64,000 nt of DNA from Methylocystis echinoides (GTDB taxonomy: Bacteria; Pseudomonadota; Alphaproteobacteria; Rhizobiales; Beijerinckiaceae): NCBI RefSeq assembly GCF_027923385.1, contig NZ_BSEC01000003.1, forward strand, positions 124,001 through 188,000, in the 5' to 3' direction. The position numbers and the translations under genes are program-made. This document shows positions 1 through 8,214 of the stretch, one piece after another. Each line of letters opens with the position of its first letter. The first letter of the stretch is position 1. The notes below the pieces were generated by a model that did no database searches, was not told the origin of the DNA, and was given only the letters and a program-made list of their open reading frames with translations.

Positions 1-69
1 GTTCTTCTCTTCCATGAGAAGATCGAACGCCACGAGCAGATTGAGATCGAAATTATGCAGCTCCGTCAC
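1..69 (-). CDS. LysR-family transcriptional regulator, N-terminal fragment cut by window edge
   Basis: Read on the minus strand from a GTG at 69, 23 codons stay open to the window edge. They contain FDLNLLVAFDLLMEEKN, the typical first helix of LysR-type regulators, just ahead of the helix-turn-helix. The gene is divergent from the pxmABC operon that begins about 200 bases away. That is the usual arrangement for a LysR regulator controlling its neighbour, so a role in pxm control is possible but inferred. The effector domain is outside the window. Confidence 0.7.
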   Translation of the reverse strand, partial: MTELHNFDLNLLVAFDLLMEEKN

Positions 70-266
70 GGTTTAGCCCTCATTGCACTTCTTGCAGCCG
101 CCGGGCGGTTGCGCATGTGACTTTTATTCATATGCCTATCAAAACTCACCATTTCACGCCGAGCCGAGCCCCGCTTAGCTTCCCGAAAGTTGTGCCGCAT
201 CGCCGATCGCCATTCCGGCCCCGTCGGGAAAGAGCGCACAGAGAGCCAAGCTTCGTGGAGGACCGC

Positions 267-1019
267 ATGACGGGCAAATCCTTAGACCTTCCAGCACAGC
301 CGTATACAGGGGAAAAGGCAAGACTGACCCGCGCCTATGATTATCTGATCCTGGTGCTGGCGTTGTTCCTTTTCATCGGGTCCTTCCACCTGCACGTCGC
401 TTTGACGGTGGGCGACTGGGACTTCTGGGTGGATTGGAAGGACCGGCAATGGTGGCCGCTGATCACGCCCCTGATGATGATCACCTTCCCAGCGGCGGTA
501 CAGGCCGTTCTATGGCCCAACTTCAGGCTGCCGCTCGGCGCGACGCTTTGCATTTCCTGCTTGCTGATCGGCACGTGGATCACGCGCTTCTTTGCCTATC
601 ACATGTGGAACTTTTTCCCGATCAACGAAGTCTTGCCGGCCACCATGTTGCCGAGCGCGCTCGTGCTCGACGCGATCCTGATGTTGAGCAACAGCCTGAC
701 TGTCACGAGCATCTTTGGCGGCATGGCCTTCGCCCTGCTTTTCTATCCGACCAACTGGCCGATTTTCGGCATGTTTCACGTGCCGGTGGAGTATGGCGGC
801 GCGCAGCTCACCGTGGCTGACCTCTTCGGCTTTCAATACATCCGCGCGGGGACGCCTGAATATCTTCGTCTCATCGAGCGCGGAACGCTGCGAACTTACG
901 GCCAATATGCGACGCCGCTGTCGGCGTTTTGCTCGGCGCTGCTTTGCACCCTGATGTATCCGATCTGGTGGTATCTGGGCAAATTGTTCGCGACGACGAA
1001 ATACGTCACGACAATCTGA
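267..1019 (+). CDS. pxmA: PxmA: PmoA-like subunit of a particulate (copper) monooxygenase
   Basis: A 250-residue integral membrane protein of the PmoA/AmoA family, matching the usual length of about 247-250. Family blocks are plain: GDWDFWVDWKDRQWW, FPAAVQAVLW, LPLGATLCISC, LPSALVLDAILMLSNS and FHVPVEYGGAQL. I chose the ATG at 267 because GGAGG lies six bases before it; the open frame extends upstream to 117 without family similarity. It is the first gene of an A-B-C operon, 14 bases before pxmB. Canonical methane monooxygenase operons are ordered C-A-B, so this is assigned to the Pxm group. The natural substrate of Pxm is not settled; methane or ammonia oxidation cannot be inferred from sequence alone. 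Confidence 0.9.
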   Translation: MTGKSLDLPAQPYTGEKARLTRAYDYLILVLALFLFIGSFHLHVALTVGDWDFWVDWKDRQWWPLITPLMMITFPAAVQAVLWPNFRLPLGATLCISCLLIGTWITRFFAYHMWNFFPINEVLPATMLPSALVLDAILMLSNSLTVTSIFGGMAFALLFYPTNWPIFGMFHVPVEYGGAQLTVADLFGFQYIRAGTPEYLRLIERGTLRTYGQYATPLSAFCSALLCTLMYPIWWYLGKLFATTKYVTTI

Positions 1020-1033
1020 GGGGGAAGTAGAAG

Positions 1034-2269
1034 ATGAAAAGACAGCTCAAGACGCTTTTCGGCGCTCTTTTCCTTGGACTATGCGCGGGTTCGCTCGCGC
1101 CGGACGCGGCGCTCGCTCACGGCGAAAAGGCCCTGGAGCCTTTCATACGTATGCGGACGATTCAATGGTACGACGTCGCGTGGTCCAAAAGCAAACTCGC
1201 CGTCAACGAGGAAGTTGTCATCACCGGCAAATTCCACGTTGCAGAAGACTGGCCGCGCGGCGTGGCGAAGCCCGACGCGACCTATTTGAACGTCTCGGCG
1301 CCGGGGCCCGTCATGGTTCGAACGGAGCGCTATCTGAATGGACAGCCATCGGTCAGTTCGGTCGCTCTGAAGCCTGGCGGAGACTACGACTTCAAAATGG
1401 TGTTGAAGGCGAGGATGCCCGGGCGCTTCCATCTCCACCCATTCTTCAACTTGCATGATGCGGGATCGGTTGTCGGGCCGGGGCAATGGCTCGAGGTCGA
1501 TGGCGATGCGTCGGCCTTCAGCAATCAGGTCAAGACGCTCGACGGCAGCGTTATCGACATGGAAACCTACGGCCTCGCAAATGGCCTCGCCTGGCATTTC
1601 TTCTGGATCGCGCTGGGTTCCGCATGGCTGCTCTGGTGGGTCAGGCGTCCTCTCTTCATCCCGCGATACAAAATGCTGCATGCGGGCCAGGAGGCAAGCC
1701 TCATCACGCCTATGGATCGCCACGTGGGAGCCGTGATCCTCGTCGGCGTTCCTCTGATCGTGCTTGCCGCGAACTTCATGACCGACCGTCAATATCGCAA
1801 CGCCATTCCGTTGCAAGCGGCGATGGATCAGATCGATCCTCTGCCGGCGATCGTCGACGCCGGAACGGTGCAGGTCAAGATTCAGCGCGCCGAGTACAAC
1901 GTGCCCGCACGCGCAATGACCATGACGGCGAAGCTTCACAACGGTTCCGAGCATCCCATCCGGGTTGGCGAGTTCGCGACCGCGAATGTGCGATTCCTCA
2001 ACCCCGCCATTGTCCAACCGCCGCAGGGCGAGGGCGCCGCGTTGGCCGTCGCCGAGGGGCTTACCTTCGATTCTTCTGCGCCAATCGCGCCGGGAGAGAC
2101 GCGAACCATCCGCATCACGGCGACGGATTCGCTATGGCAGCGAGAAAGGCTCGACGGACTGATCCGCGACGCGGATACGCGCATGGGGGGCTTGCTCTTC
2201 CTCTATGGCGACGACGGCCAGCGCTACGTCTCCAGCGTGTCCGCAGCGGTCATACCGAAATTCGACTGA
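1034..2269 (+). CDS. pxmB: PxmB: PmoB-like copper-binding subunit of a particulate monooxygenase
   Basis: A 411-residue protein with a signal peptide (about residues 1-28), an extracytoplasmic cupredoxin-like domain, two membrane helices (about 185-205 and 232-252) and a second soluble domain. The CuB ligands known from Methylococcus PmoB are conserved: His29, which becomes the N-terminal residue of the mature chain (AHGEK), and the His-x-His pair His133/His135 in GRFHLHPFF. A clear ribosome site (gggggaag) precedes the ATG. It lies between pxmA (14 bases upstream) and pxmC (70 bases downstream) and should assemble with them in the cytoplasmic or intracytoplasmic membrane. Confidence 0.9.
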   Translation: MKRQLKTLFGALFLGLCAGSLAPDAALAHGEKALEPFIRMRTIQWYDVAWSKSKLAVNEEVVITGKFHVAEDWPRGVAKPDATYLNVSAPGPVMVRTERYLNGQPSVSSVALKPGGDYDFKMVLKARMPGRFHLHPFFNLHDAGSVVGPGQWLEVDGDASAFSNQVKTLDGSVIDMETYGLANGLAWHFFWIALGSAWLLWWVRRPLFIPRYKMLHAGQEASLITPMDRHVGAVILVGVPLIVLAANFMTDRQYRNAIPLQAAMDQIDPLPAIVDAGTVQVKIQRAEYNVPARAMTMTAKLHNGSEHPIRVGEFATANVRFLNPAIVQPPQGEGAALAVAEGLTFDSSAPIAPGETRTIRITATDSLWQRERLDGLIRDADTRMGGLLFLYGDDGQRYVSSVSAAVIPKFD

Positions 2270-2339
2270 TACACGCTCGCGCGGCGGAGAAAGGACCGTC
2301 GCGCGTCCGAAGCCGATTCGAGCCAGTAAAGGAACTGAC

Positions 2340-3116
2340 ATGAGCAACACAACGCAAACAATCTCCCGATCCGAGCCGCGGACCTTATTCAATCTCCCTT
2401 GGTATCTGAGGGACCTGCCGAAATATCTCCTGACCTTCGCCGTGATGACCGTCATGTACGTCGGTTTCAGAATGTATCAGGGCGCTTACGCCATTTCGAC
2501 CGGTCTCGATTCTTCCGATCCAATGTTCGACGTGCATTGGATGCGCCTCCTCTATCTCGAAGGGGCGTTTCTCGCGATCGTGTTTCCGTCGCTGTGGGGC
2601 TATCTTTGGTTCACACGCGATCAAAACCTCGATCAGATCACGCCGAAGGAGGAAATCACGCGCTATTTCACGCTGACGATGTGGATCAGCATCTACACGT
2701 TCGCCGTCTACTGGGCTGGCAGCTATTTTGCCGAACAGGACAATTCCTGGCACCAGGTTTCGATCCGTGATACGCCGTTCACGGCCAATCACATCATTGA
2801 ATTCTATTTCAACTTTCCCTTCTACATCCTGATGGGCGGCTCCGCGTGGCTCTACGCGAGAACGCGCTTGCCGCTTTACGCCAAGGGCATTTCTGTCCCC
2901 CTGACCCTGGCTGTCGTCGGTCCTTTCATGATCTTCGTTAGTGTTGGCTTCAACGAATGGGGACACACCTTTTGGTTCCGTGAAGAGTTCTTTGCCGTGC
3001 CGATCCACTGGGGCTTCGTCACTGGCGTATGGTTTGCCCATGGCGTCGGCGGAATCTTGCTGCAGCAGGTGATGCGGCTGATCCAGCTGCTGGATGAGAT
3101 CGAGGACGTGGCCTGA
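2340..3116 (+). CDS. pxmC: PxmC: PmoC-like subunit of a particulate monooxygenase
   Basis: A 258-residue polytopic membrane protein of the PmoC/AmoC family. Both metal sites described in Methylococcus PmoC can be read off. The CuC ligands are Asp134, His138 and His151 in DNSWHQ...TANHIIEF. The CuD ligands are Asn205, His209 and His223 in FNEWGH...VPIHWGF. The spacing is the same as in PmoC (D+4=H, D+17=H; N+4=H, N+18=H). The ATG at 2340 is the family start; the frame is open further upstream only into pxmB. It is the last gene of the operon and is followed by a strong hairpin at 3135-3165. Confidence 0.9.
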   Translation: MSNTTQTISRSEPRTLFNLPWYLRDLPKYLLTFAVMTVMYVGFRMYQGAYAISTGLDSSDPMFDVHWMRLLYLEGAFLAIVFPSLWGYLWFTRDQNLDQITPKEEITRYFTLTMWISIYTFAVYWAGSYFAEQDNSWHQVSIRDTPFTANHIIEFYFNFPFYILMGGSAWLYARTRLPLYAKGISVPLTLAVVGPFMIFVSVGFNEWGHTFWFREEFFAVPIHWGFVTGVWFAHGVGGILLQQVMRLIQLLDEIEDVA

Positions 3117-3134
3117 CGAGGTCGCCTACTCGTG

Positions 3135-3165
3135 CGAGCGCCCCGATGAACCCCCGGGGCGCTCG
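3135..3165 (+). terminator. Hairpin terminator after pxmABC
   Basis: CGAGCGCCCCG and CGGGGCGCTCG form an 11-bp GC-rich stem around a short loop, 18 bases after the pxmC stop codon, followed by GTTCCT. It probably ends the pxmABC transcript before the tautomerase gene. Confidence 0.75.
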
Positions 3166-3229
3166 TTCCTGATAAAGCAACCACGCGCTGAAGCGCGCGC
3201 AGATTCACGACGAATGAGGAGGGATAAAA

Positions 3230-3616
3230 ATGCCTCTCGTGCGCATCGACCTCATGGAAGGCAAGCCTGTCGAATATTGTCGCGGGATCGGCGATGTCGT
3301 CTATCAGGCGATGATAGAAGTCTTGAAAGCTCCCAAGGACGATCGATTTCAGGTGATCGCCGAACATCCCCGGCACTCGCTGAGTGTCGATGAGAATTAC
3401 CTTGGAATCAAACGCACGCAGGACTGCGTGTTCATCCAGATCACCCTCAACGTGGGTCGGTCGGTCGAGCAGAAGAAATCTTTTTATCGAGCAGTGGCGG
3501 AAGAACTTCACTCCCGCTTGCGACTTCGCAGCGAGGACATTTTCATCAATCTCGTGGAGGTTCCCAAGGAAAACTGGTCGTTCGGAAACGGTGAAGCGCA
3601 ATACGCGGATAAGTGA
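3230..3616 (+). CDS. Tautomerase family protein
   Basis: A 128-residue protein beginning MPLVRIDLMEGK, so removal of Met would expose the catalytic N-terminal proline of the 4-oxalocrotonate tautomerase superfamily. The two beta-alpha-beta halves are suggested by VRIDLMEG and, later, VFIQITLNVGRSVEQKKSFYRAVAEEL, which matches the longer tautomerase_2-type proteins. A strong ribosome site (gaggagg) precedes the ATG. It sits downstream of the pxm terminator and just before an MFS exporter, so it may belong to a separate unit. The substrate is unknown. Confidence 0.8.
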   Translation: MPLVRIDLMEGKPVEYCRGIGDVVYQAMIEVLKAPKDDRFQVIAEHPRHSLSVDENYLGIKRTQDCVFIQITLNVGRSVEQKKSFYRAVAEELHSRLRLRSEDIFINLVEVPKENWSFGNGEAQYADK

Positions 3617-3786
3617 CTCGGGGAATCGGCCAACGACAGATCAAGCGCATTTCGATGAGCTTCTTGCCGAGCAGTCAACGAGGCTGTGTACGAATCGATG
3701 ACCAAAATCGACGACCGAGGTCGCCATGCATGACAAGTTCCGAGTTCGGCGCCCACGGAATGCGAATCACAGGGACGCGAAGCGAA

Positions 3787-5355
3787 ATGATGAGCTGGAT
3801 TAGAGAGCGCCGTTCGAGAGTGCTGCTATGTGCGTCCGGCGTATCGTTTATGATTGTGCTGGACTCGAACATCGTCGCCGTTGCACTTCCGACGATTGCC
3901 CGAGATCTGAATGCCGCGTTCGCCAGCGTAGAATGGGTCGTAAGCGCCTACGTCCTCACCTTCGCTGTAGGACTTATGCCGGCAGGATCCCTTGCTGACC
4001 GCTTTGGGCGCAGGCGCCTCTTGATGGTCGGCCTCTTGTTCTTCACAGTCGCGTCCTTGGCTTGCGGGTTGGCGCAGACCGCTTGGCTGCTCAATTGGGC
4101 GCGGGCGCTCCAAGGCGTCGGGGCTGCAATTCAATTGAGCGCTGCGCTCGCGGTGCTGGGGCACGAATTCCGAGGGATGGAGCGAGTGCGCGCATTCGGC
4201 ATTTGGGGCGCCGTCTTAGGTGTCGCCGTAACGGCGGGACCGATCGTTGGCGGGTTGGCGACTTCCTACCTTAGTTGGCGTTGGGCGTTTCTGGTAAATA
4301 TACCGACGGGTATGGTTTTGCTTGCGATAGCGGCGCGGGACGTCGACGAGTCCCGGGATTTTGACGCCATCGGGCTCGATATTGCCGGCATGGCAAGCTT
4401 CGGTTTCGGCTTGTTTTGCATGGTCTGGGGATTGATCGACGCAAATTCTGATGGTTGGTTGAACGATTCCACCGTCGCGAAATTCGGTGGCGGCTTAGGT
4501 CTCTTTTGCCTGTTCTTCTTCGTTGAACGACGCCAGTCGCGGCCTATGATCGACCTTGATCTCTTCAGCAACAGGTCGTTTCTCGGCGCCTGCGCGGCGA
4601 TGTTCGGATACGCGGCGAGCGCCCAGGTCATGGTAACCTATCTGCCTCTCTATCTCCAGAACGCCTTTCATTTCGGACCTGCCAGCACTGGGTTAGCAAT
4701 GCTCGCCTATGCGCTCCCCCTTCTCGCTTTTCCACCTGTAGGCGCAAAGCTGGCCGCCCGCTTTTCCGGAAGAACGCTTTTGACAAGCGGTTTGGGTTTG
4801 GTTGCAGTGGGCAATCTCGTCGCTGCGGTCATGGCCAGTGCGCACATGTCTTACCCGCCATTCGCGCTTGGCATGCTGCTCATCGGCACGGGCGCCGGTC
4901 TCCTCAACGGGGAAACGGTCAAGGTATTGATGAGTGCAATCTCTCCTGAACGCGGAGGAATGGCGTCCGGGATCAGCTCCTCGCTTCGTTTCGTCGGCAT
5001 CGTGATTGGCTTTGCGGGCCTTGGCGCGATACTTGCCGGAGGGGCGCGGCGTCGATACGGTCAGCTGACGGAGACGCTGTTGGATGTCCCAAGTTTTGGG
5101 AGCGGCGAAAACCTCATTGCATCACGCCTGGTGGCGGGTGACGTCGATTCCTTGCTGAGCGGTCTCGATCCCGCGAGGCGAGAGCAATTCTCTGAAATAT
5201 TCCAAGCGAGCTTCGAATCCGGATTTGCGATGCTTCTATTCTCTGCGGCTCTGATTTCTGGAGCGGCCGCCCTGCTGACTTATTGGCTGGTTTGCGCACG
5301 AGAGACCGCTCCTCTTCAGGAATCTGGACCGCTATCGTTGGAATCTGGCGAGTAG
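3787..5355 (+). CDS. MFS drug-type exporter, 14-TM (DHA2/EmrB-QacA family)
   Basis: About 522 residues from the ATG at 3787, with roughly 14 hydrophobic segments. Family motifs are present: LDSNIVAVALPTIARDL in TM1 (motif D1 of 14-TM drug/proton antiporters), GSLADRFGRRRLL (motif A) and LGVAVTAGPIVGGLATSYLSWRW (motif C). It should export organic compounds by proton antiport at the inner membrane. No partner EmrA or TolC gene adjoins it. The start is uncertain: in-frame ATGs at 3730 and 3613 add a tail without family character, and 3787 places TM1 at the usual position. Confidence 0.85.
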   Translation: MMSWIRERRSRVLLCASGVSFMIVLDSNIVAVALPTIARDLNAAFASVEWVVSAYVLTFAVGLMPAGSLADRFGRRRLLMVGLLFFTVASLACGLAQTAWLLNWARALQGVGAAIQLSAALAVLGHEFRGMERVRAFGIWGAVLGVAVTAGPIVGGLATSYLSWRWAFLVNIPTGMVLLAIAARDVDESRDFDAIGLDIAGMASFGFGLFCMVWGLIDANSDGWLNDSTVAKFGGGLGLFCLFFFVERRQSRPMIDLDLFSNRSFLGACAAMFGYAASAQVMVTYLPLYLQNAFHFGPASTGLAMLAYALPLLAFPPVGAKLAARFSGRTLLTSGLGLVAVGNLVAAVMASAHMSYPPFALGMLLIGTGAGLLNGETVKVLMSAISPERGGMASGISSSLRFVGIVIGFAGLGAILAGGARRRYGQLTETLLDVPSFGSGENLIASRLVAGDVDSLLSGLDPARREQFSEIFQASFESGFAMLLFSAALISGAAALLTYWLVCARETAPLQESGPLSLESGE

Positions 5356-5458
5356 GCGTAAATTCGCCGAGGGCTTATAGCGTGCTCGAGCGGGCTCGCT
5401 GATATGGCGGATGAAGAATGTAGCGGCTTTCTTCCTGAGGATGACCGCCGGAATCATT

Positions 5459-5638
5459 TCAGCGCTTGTCATCGTCAAGCTCCTCTACGCTGAGGCCGGC
5501 CGCCTGCATGAGGATCTGAGCCAACGCCGAAATGATCTTGTCCCGCTCCGCGGAGCCCAGCCTTTCCAGCTTGTTGTTGTCGAATATCAGGGTCAGCTGC
5601 CGAGCCGGCTCCACCGCCGACGCTTTGGGAGATTGCAT
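5459..5638 (-). CDS. Small hypothetical protein of a transposon/recombinase-associated type
   Basis: A 59-residue acidic C-terminal protein (…LTLIFDNNKLERLGS…, ending VEELDDDKR). I place the start at the ATG at 5638 because GGAGGAAGG lies four bases upstream. It overlaps the 3' half of the ORF at 5475-5918. Such a pair next to a broken IS66 copy resembles the small-ORF sets that accompany recombinase genes in rhizobial mobile elements. That link is recall, not proof. Function unknown. Confidence 0.5.
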   Translation of the reverse strand: MQSPKASAVEPARQLTLIFDNNKLERLGSAERDKIISALAQILMQAAGLSVEELDDDKR

Positions 5639-5918
5639 TGCCTTCCTCCGGAACGATCGCAACATCGCTCCGGCACCGTGCGGGATTGATCGCACCAATC
5701 AACAGTCGCTCCAGCTCGACGAGTGCGGCGAGATCGACGCGCGGACCGCCAAAAGTCATTCCGGCGCAGATGACGGGATCAAGCATCCACCCCGCCATCG
5801 AGACCACAACGCGGGCTGGCCCCAGCACCTGAAGAAATTGCCCAGTTGCTCGCTGCTCGACACGACGGACAGCAACCTTGCTGCCAAAATACGGGTGCAA
5901 CCGGTAATGGACTTCCAA
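5475..5918 (-). CDS. Hypothetical protein (DUF5372-like), transposon-associated; probably truncated at its 5' end
   Basis: The N-terminal 75 residues (HYRLHPYFGSKVAVRRVEQR ... GWMLDPVICAGM ... LAALVELERLL) look like the small proteins encoded beside recombinases in mobile elements, often labelled DUF5372. The rest of the frame overlaps the 59-residue gene on the same strand and looks unstructured. The only start is a TTG at 5918; the frame remains open upstream (…SAHVGQQ) until it reaches the IS66 remnant. That suggests the 5' end was lost at that junction. Function unknown. Confidence 0.45.
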   Translation of the reverse strand: MEVHYRLHPYFGSKVAVRRVEQRATGQFLQVLGPARVVVSMAGWMLDPVICAGMTFGGPRVDLAALVELERLLIGAINPARCRSDVAIVPEEGNAISQSVGGGAGSAADPDIRQQQAGKAGLRGAGQDHFGVGSDPHAGGRPQRRGA

Positions 5919-5945
5919 CTGCTGCCCGACATGGGCAGAATGAAC

Positions 5946-6157
5946 GGGTGATGACCATCACGCGTAAAAATGCGCTGTTCGCTGGGTCAGAGGCGGGCGG
6001 AGACACCTGGGCGACAATCGCATCACTCCTCGCCACGGCGCGTCTCAACGACGTCGATCCCAACGCATGGTTGACGCTGACGCTTGAGCGCATCGCCGCT
6101 GGTTGGCCGAGCAAGGACATCGACGCACTCATGCCCTGGAACTTCGCAAGCCCCTAA
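5946..6157 (+). pseudogene. IS66-family transposase, C-terminal remnant
   Basis: About 68 residues match the C-terminal domain of IS66 TnpC transposases: RKNALFAGSEAGGDTWATIA, then NDVDPNAWLTLTLERIAAGW and DALMPWNF before the stop. The DDE core and the N-terminus are absent; the frame upstream of about 5946 has no transposase character. It is a 3' remnant left by an older deletion or insertion and cannot be active. Confidence 0.85.
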
Positions 6158-6278
6158 CGCCACGCGTTGGACGCTTACCTTCGGTCATGGTTTGTCCGAT
6201 ACAGTCTGTGCCGCTTAAGCAAACTGAAAGCTACGCCTTTGGCAACTGTGCCCGCCCCGGCGCGCCTTGGTCCGACGC

Positions 6279-6479
6279 CTACACGTTATCACGCACGTTA
6301 TCTCGGGGTCGGCGCGCCTTGCGCCTTTCCCGTGCCGCTCTGGCGATCGCAAAGACCAGCCACCCTGCAAAAAGCAAAGTGCCCAGAACGAATTTCATAA
6401 AGTAGGTCATTCCGTGCAATAAAAAGACCGTCACCATCAAGGTAACGGTGACCAAAGTTATAATTTTCATGTTACTCAT
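6279..6479 (-). CDS. Small hypothetical membrane protein
   Basis: A 66-residue protein with two closely spaced hydrophobic stretches (about residues 5-21 and 27-47) and a basic C-terminal tail (RAARERRKARRPRDN). GAGG lies upstream of the ATG at 6479. It would sit in the inner membrane. No family recognised; an alternative start is the Met at position 4. Confidence 0.5.
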   Translation of the reverse strand: MSNMKIITLVTVTLMVTVFLLHGMTYFMKFVLGTLLFAGWLVFAIARAARERRKARRPRDNVRDNV

Positions 6480-6572
6480 GGTTGCCTCAGCGGACTGATG
6501 AACGAGCGCCCCGACAATGGATGCGCACTGGCGGGGCGCTTACTCACTTCGCGGAACTTGAACCGTCAGGCG

Positions 6573-6812
6573 CTATTTCCAGTGAATGCAACGCCGGTGG
6601 CCGAAACCGTGAGACGGATTGTACCGGCGGGTCCATTTGATGCATTGCTTGCCCGGAGGCGGGCCAAAATGCCTCACTTCCTGGAAAAACGACGTAGCCG
6701 CACTTTCTTGTGGGACCGAGACGCTGAGCGGGCCAGCTGAAACGGGTGCGCTCGCAAGGAAAAATGACCCGCAAGCAGCGCCAACCGCTAACAAACCTGT
6801 CAATTTAGCCAT
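6573..6812 (-). CDS. Small secreted hypothetical protein
   Basis: A 79-residue protein with a clear signal peptide (MAKLTGLLAVGAACGSFFLA, cleavage probably after SAG near residue 27) and a mature part rich in aromatic and basic residues, ending RRYNPSHGFGHRRCIHWK. A very strong ribosome site (GGGGGAGGAAG) precedes the ATG. Periplasmic or exported; function unknown. Confidence 0.6.
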   Translation of the reverse strand: MAKLTGLLAVGAACGSFFLASAPVSAGPLSVSVPQESAATSFFQEVRHFGPPPGKQCIKWTRRYNPSHGFGHRRCIHWK

Positions 6813-7641
6813 TATTGCTTCCTCCCCCTTTTTGGTGAATCCGAAGTGGAATTCAGCCAGTCGGATTTTCGAGAGCTTCAGCCCTCGGGACTAGGGTAGA
6901 GCCGGTTGCCTTGCCGGGCAAACATGGAGCGCCACCTCCTGGTATTTCGGTTAATTTGCGGGCGAAAATTCTCTCTTGCTAGCCGAGGCGTCTAAAGCGA
7001 GAAGCCGCCGGAGGCTCGGGGAGCTTCGGCGGCTTCTCTTTCCCGATGCGCTCCGGGCGCATCGGTCAGCGCCAATAAAGATGCAGAGCGCGCATCGTAT
7101 GTGCGCTGGCGCATAGCGCGCCCCCAAGACCGATCGAGGGACGCCTCTGCTCGGCGTAAGTCGTCGTCGCCTCCGCTCTTACGTGAACCCTTTCGGCCGC
7201 ATGGGAGCAGTCGCCAGTGGAGAGGGGCTCTTTGGCGGCTTCGAGTCTATTCAGAAGGTTGGGGAATTTTACGGTCTTCTTGTTCGCTACTGCAGTTAGA
7301 TCCAAGGGACGCGCCGCGAAGGCGACGCTTATATGCCCGTCCCATTCGCGGACGAGGGAGCTGTTGCGCATGAAAATGATTGGGCGAAAAAGCCATGAAA
7401 TACAGTGACATTTAAGAGGCCGTCTTTCACAAAATTAGGTCCATAACAGCGGTTGGGTCCTGGCTCAGGCGACTGAGCGCCCTGGTAGGCAAAGCCCTCG
7501 GCTTCACGGGAAGATATTTGTCTTCACGGACAGAGGGCATCGAGTCGCTAAGCCTAAGGCGCGCGCAAGATTTGGCTTGGCCGCCAACCGAATTGTAGGC
7601 TGACTTGGCGGCGAGCATTTTGGAACAGCTGGAGGTTTTCG
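6813..7641. other. Gene-poor stretch with one doubtful ORF
   Basis: Apart from the hairpin at 6999-7038, the only candidate is a minus-strand frame at 7066-7371 (101 residues, no ribosome site, no recognised domain). Plus-strand frames here are arginine-rich, which suggests shadows. The stretch should hold the promoters for the small secreted gene at 6812 and for the receiver gene at 7642. Confidence 0.4.
6999..7038. terminator. Strong GC-rich hairpin, terminator-like
   Basis: GAGAAGCCGCCG pairs with CGGCGGCTTCTC (12 bp) around a 16-base loop, followed on the plus strand by TTTCCC. It lies in a gene-poor stretch. On the minus strand it would follow the doubtful ORF ending at 7066. Confidence 0.5.
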
Positions 7642-8103
7642 TTGGCGAGACTAATTGAAGAAAAGTGCGCGGGGACAGACGAAGTGGGCGCTGTGGGGAA
7701 TGTCCTTATCATCGAGGACGAAGCAATCATTGCGGAAGACCTCGCCTGTATCGTGGAGCAGCTCGGGCTACGCGTATCCGGCGTGGCAAAGACGTATGAG
7801 GAAGCGATTGCTCTCTCTAAGCGCGCTCCCTTAAGCCTTATCTTGAGCGATGTCAGAATCGCCGACGGCGGCTCGGGCATACGGGCGGTTGAGGCAATCC
7901 GCGAAGAGCAAGACGTCGCGGTCGTCTTCATCACCGGGTGCACATACTTGGTGCCTGCGTCATTCAGGGAATCGGCACTCGTGGTCAGCAAGCCGTATAA
8001 AGAAGCGGCCGTTAAGGTGGCGATCGAACAGGCGGTGTCAAGGCACTGCGACTGTCCGAAACTGTTCCGCTGTGCCTGTCCGTCTCCGCAGCCTCCGCTT
8101 TGA
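7642..8103 (+). CDS. Receiver-only response regulator, PhyR receiver-like
   Basis: A 153-residue protein with one receiver domain (residues 20-135): acidic residues in IIEDE (24-27), phosphoacceptor Asp70 in LILSDVRIADGGSGI, Thr98 in FITG and Lys117 in SKPYK. The sequence (VLIIEDEAIIAEDL, GVAKTYEEAI) is closest in style to the receiver half of PhyR, the anti-anti-sigma factor of the general stress response. The sigma-like N-terminal domain is missing. It starts at TTG: GGAGG lies six bases before it and no ATG fits. It may be a phosphate sink or shuttle for the kinase encoded 110 bases downstream; that is inference. Confidence 0.8.
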   Translation: MARLIEEKCAGTDEVGAVGNVLIIEDEAIIAEDLACIVEQLGLRVSGVAKTYEEAIALSKRAPLSLILSDVRIADGGSGIRAVEAIREEQDVAVVFITGCTYLVPASFRESALVVSKPYKEAAVKVAIEQAVSRHCDCPKLFRCACPSPQPPL

Positions 8104-8214
8104 GCTTGCACGAAGCCCGGAGGTGGCAGATTGTGTGGCCACTGACAGCCGGATGGACGCGGAAAGAACCAACCGCCCCGTTATCGAGCCCAGCCATCGC
8201 TGAATGATCTGCCA

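Noticed and set aside
267..3116. Canonical methane monooxygenase operon (pmoCAB)
   Set aside because: The subunit order here is A, B, C, not C, A, B, which is the mark of Pxm-type operons.
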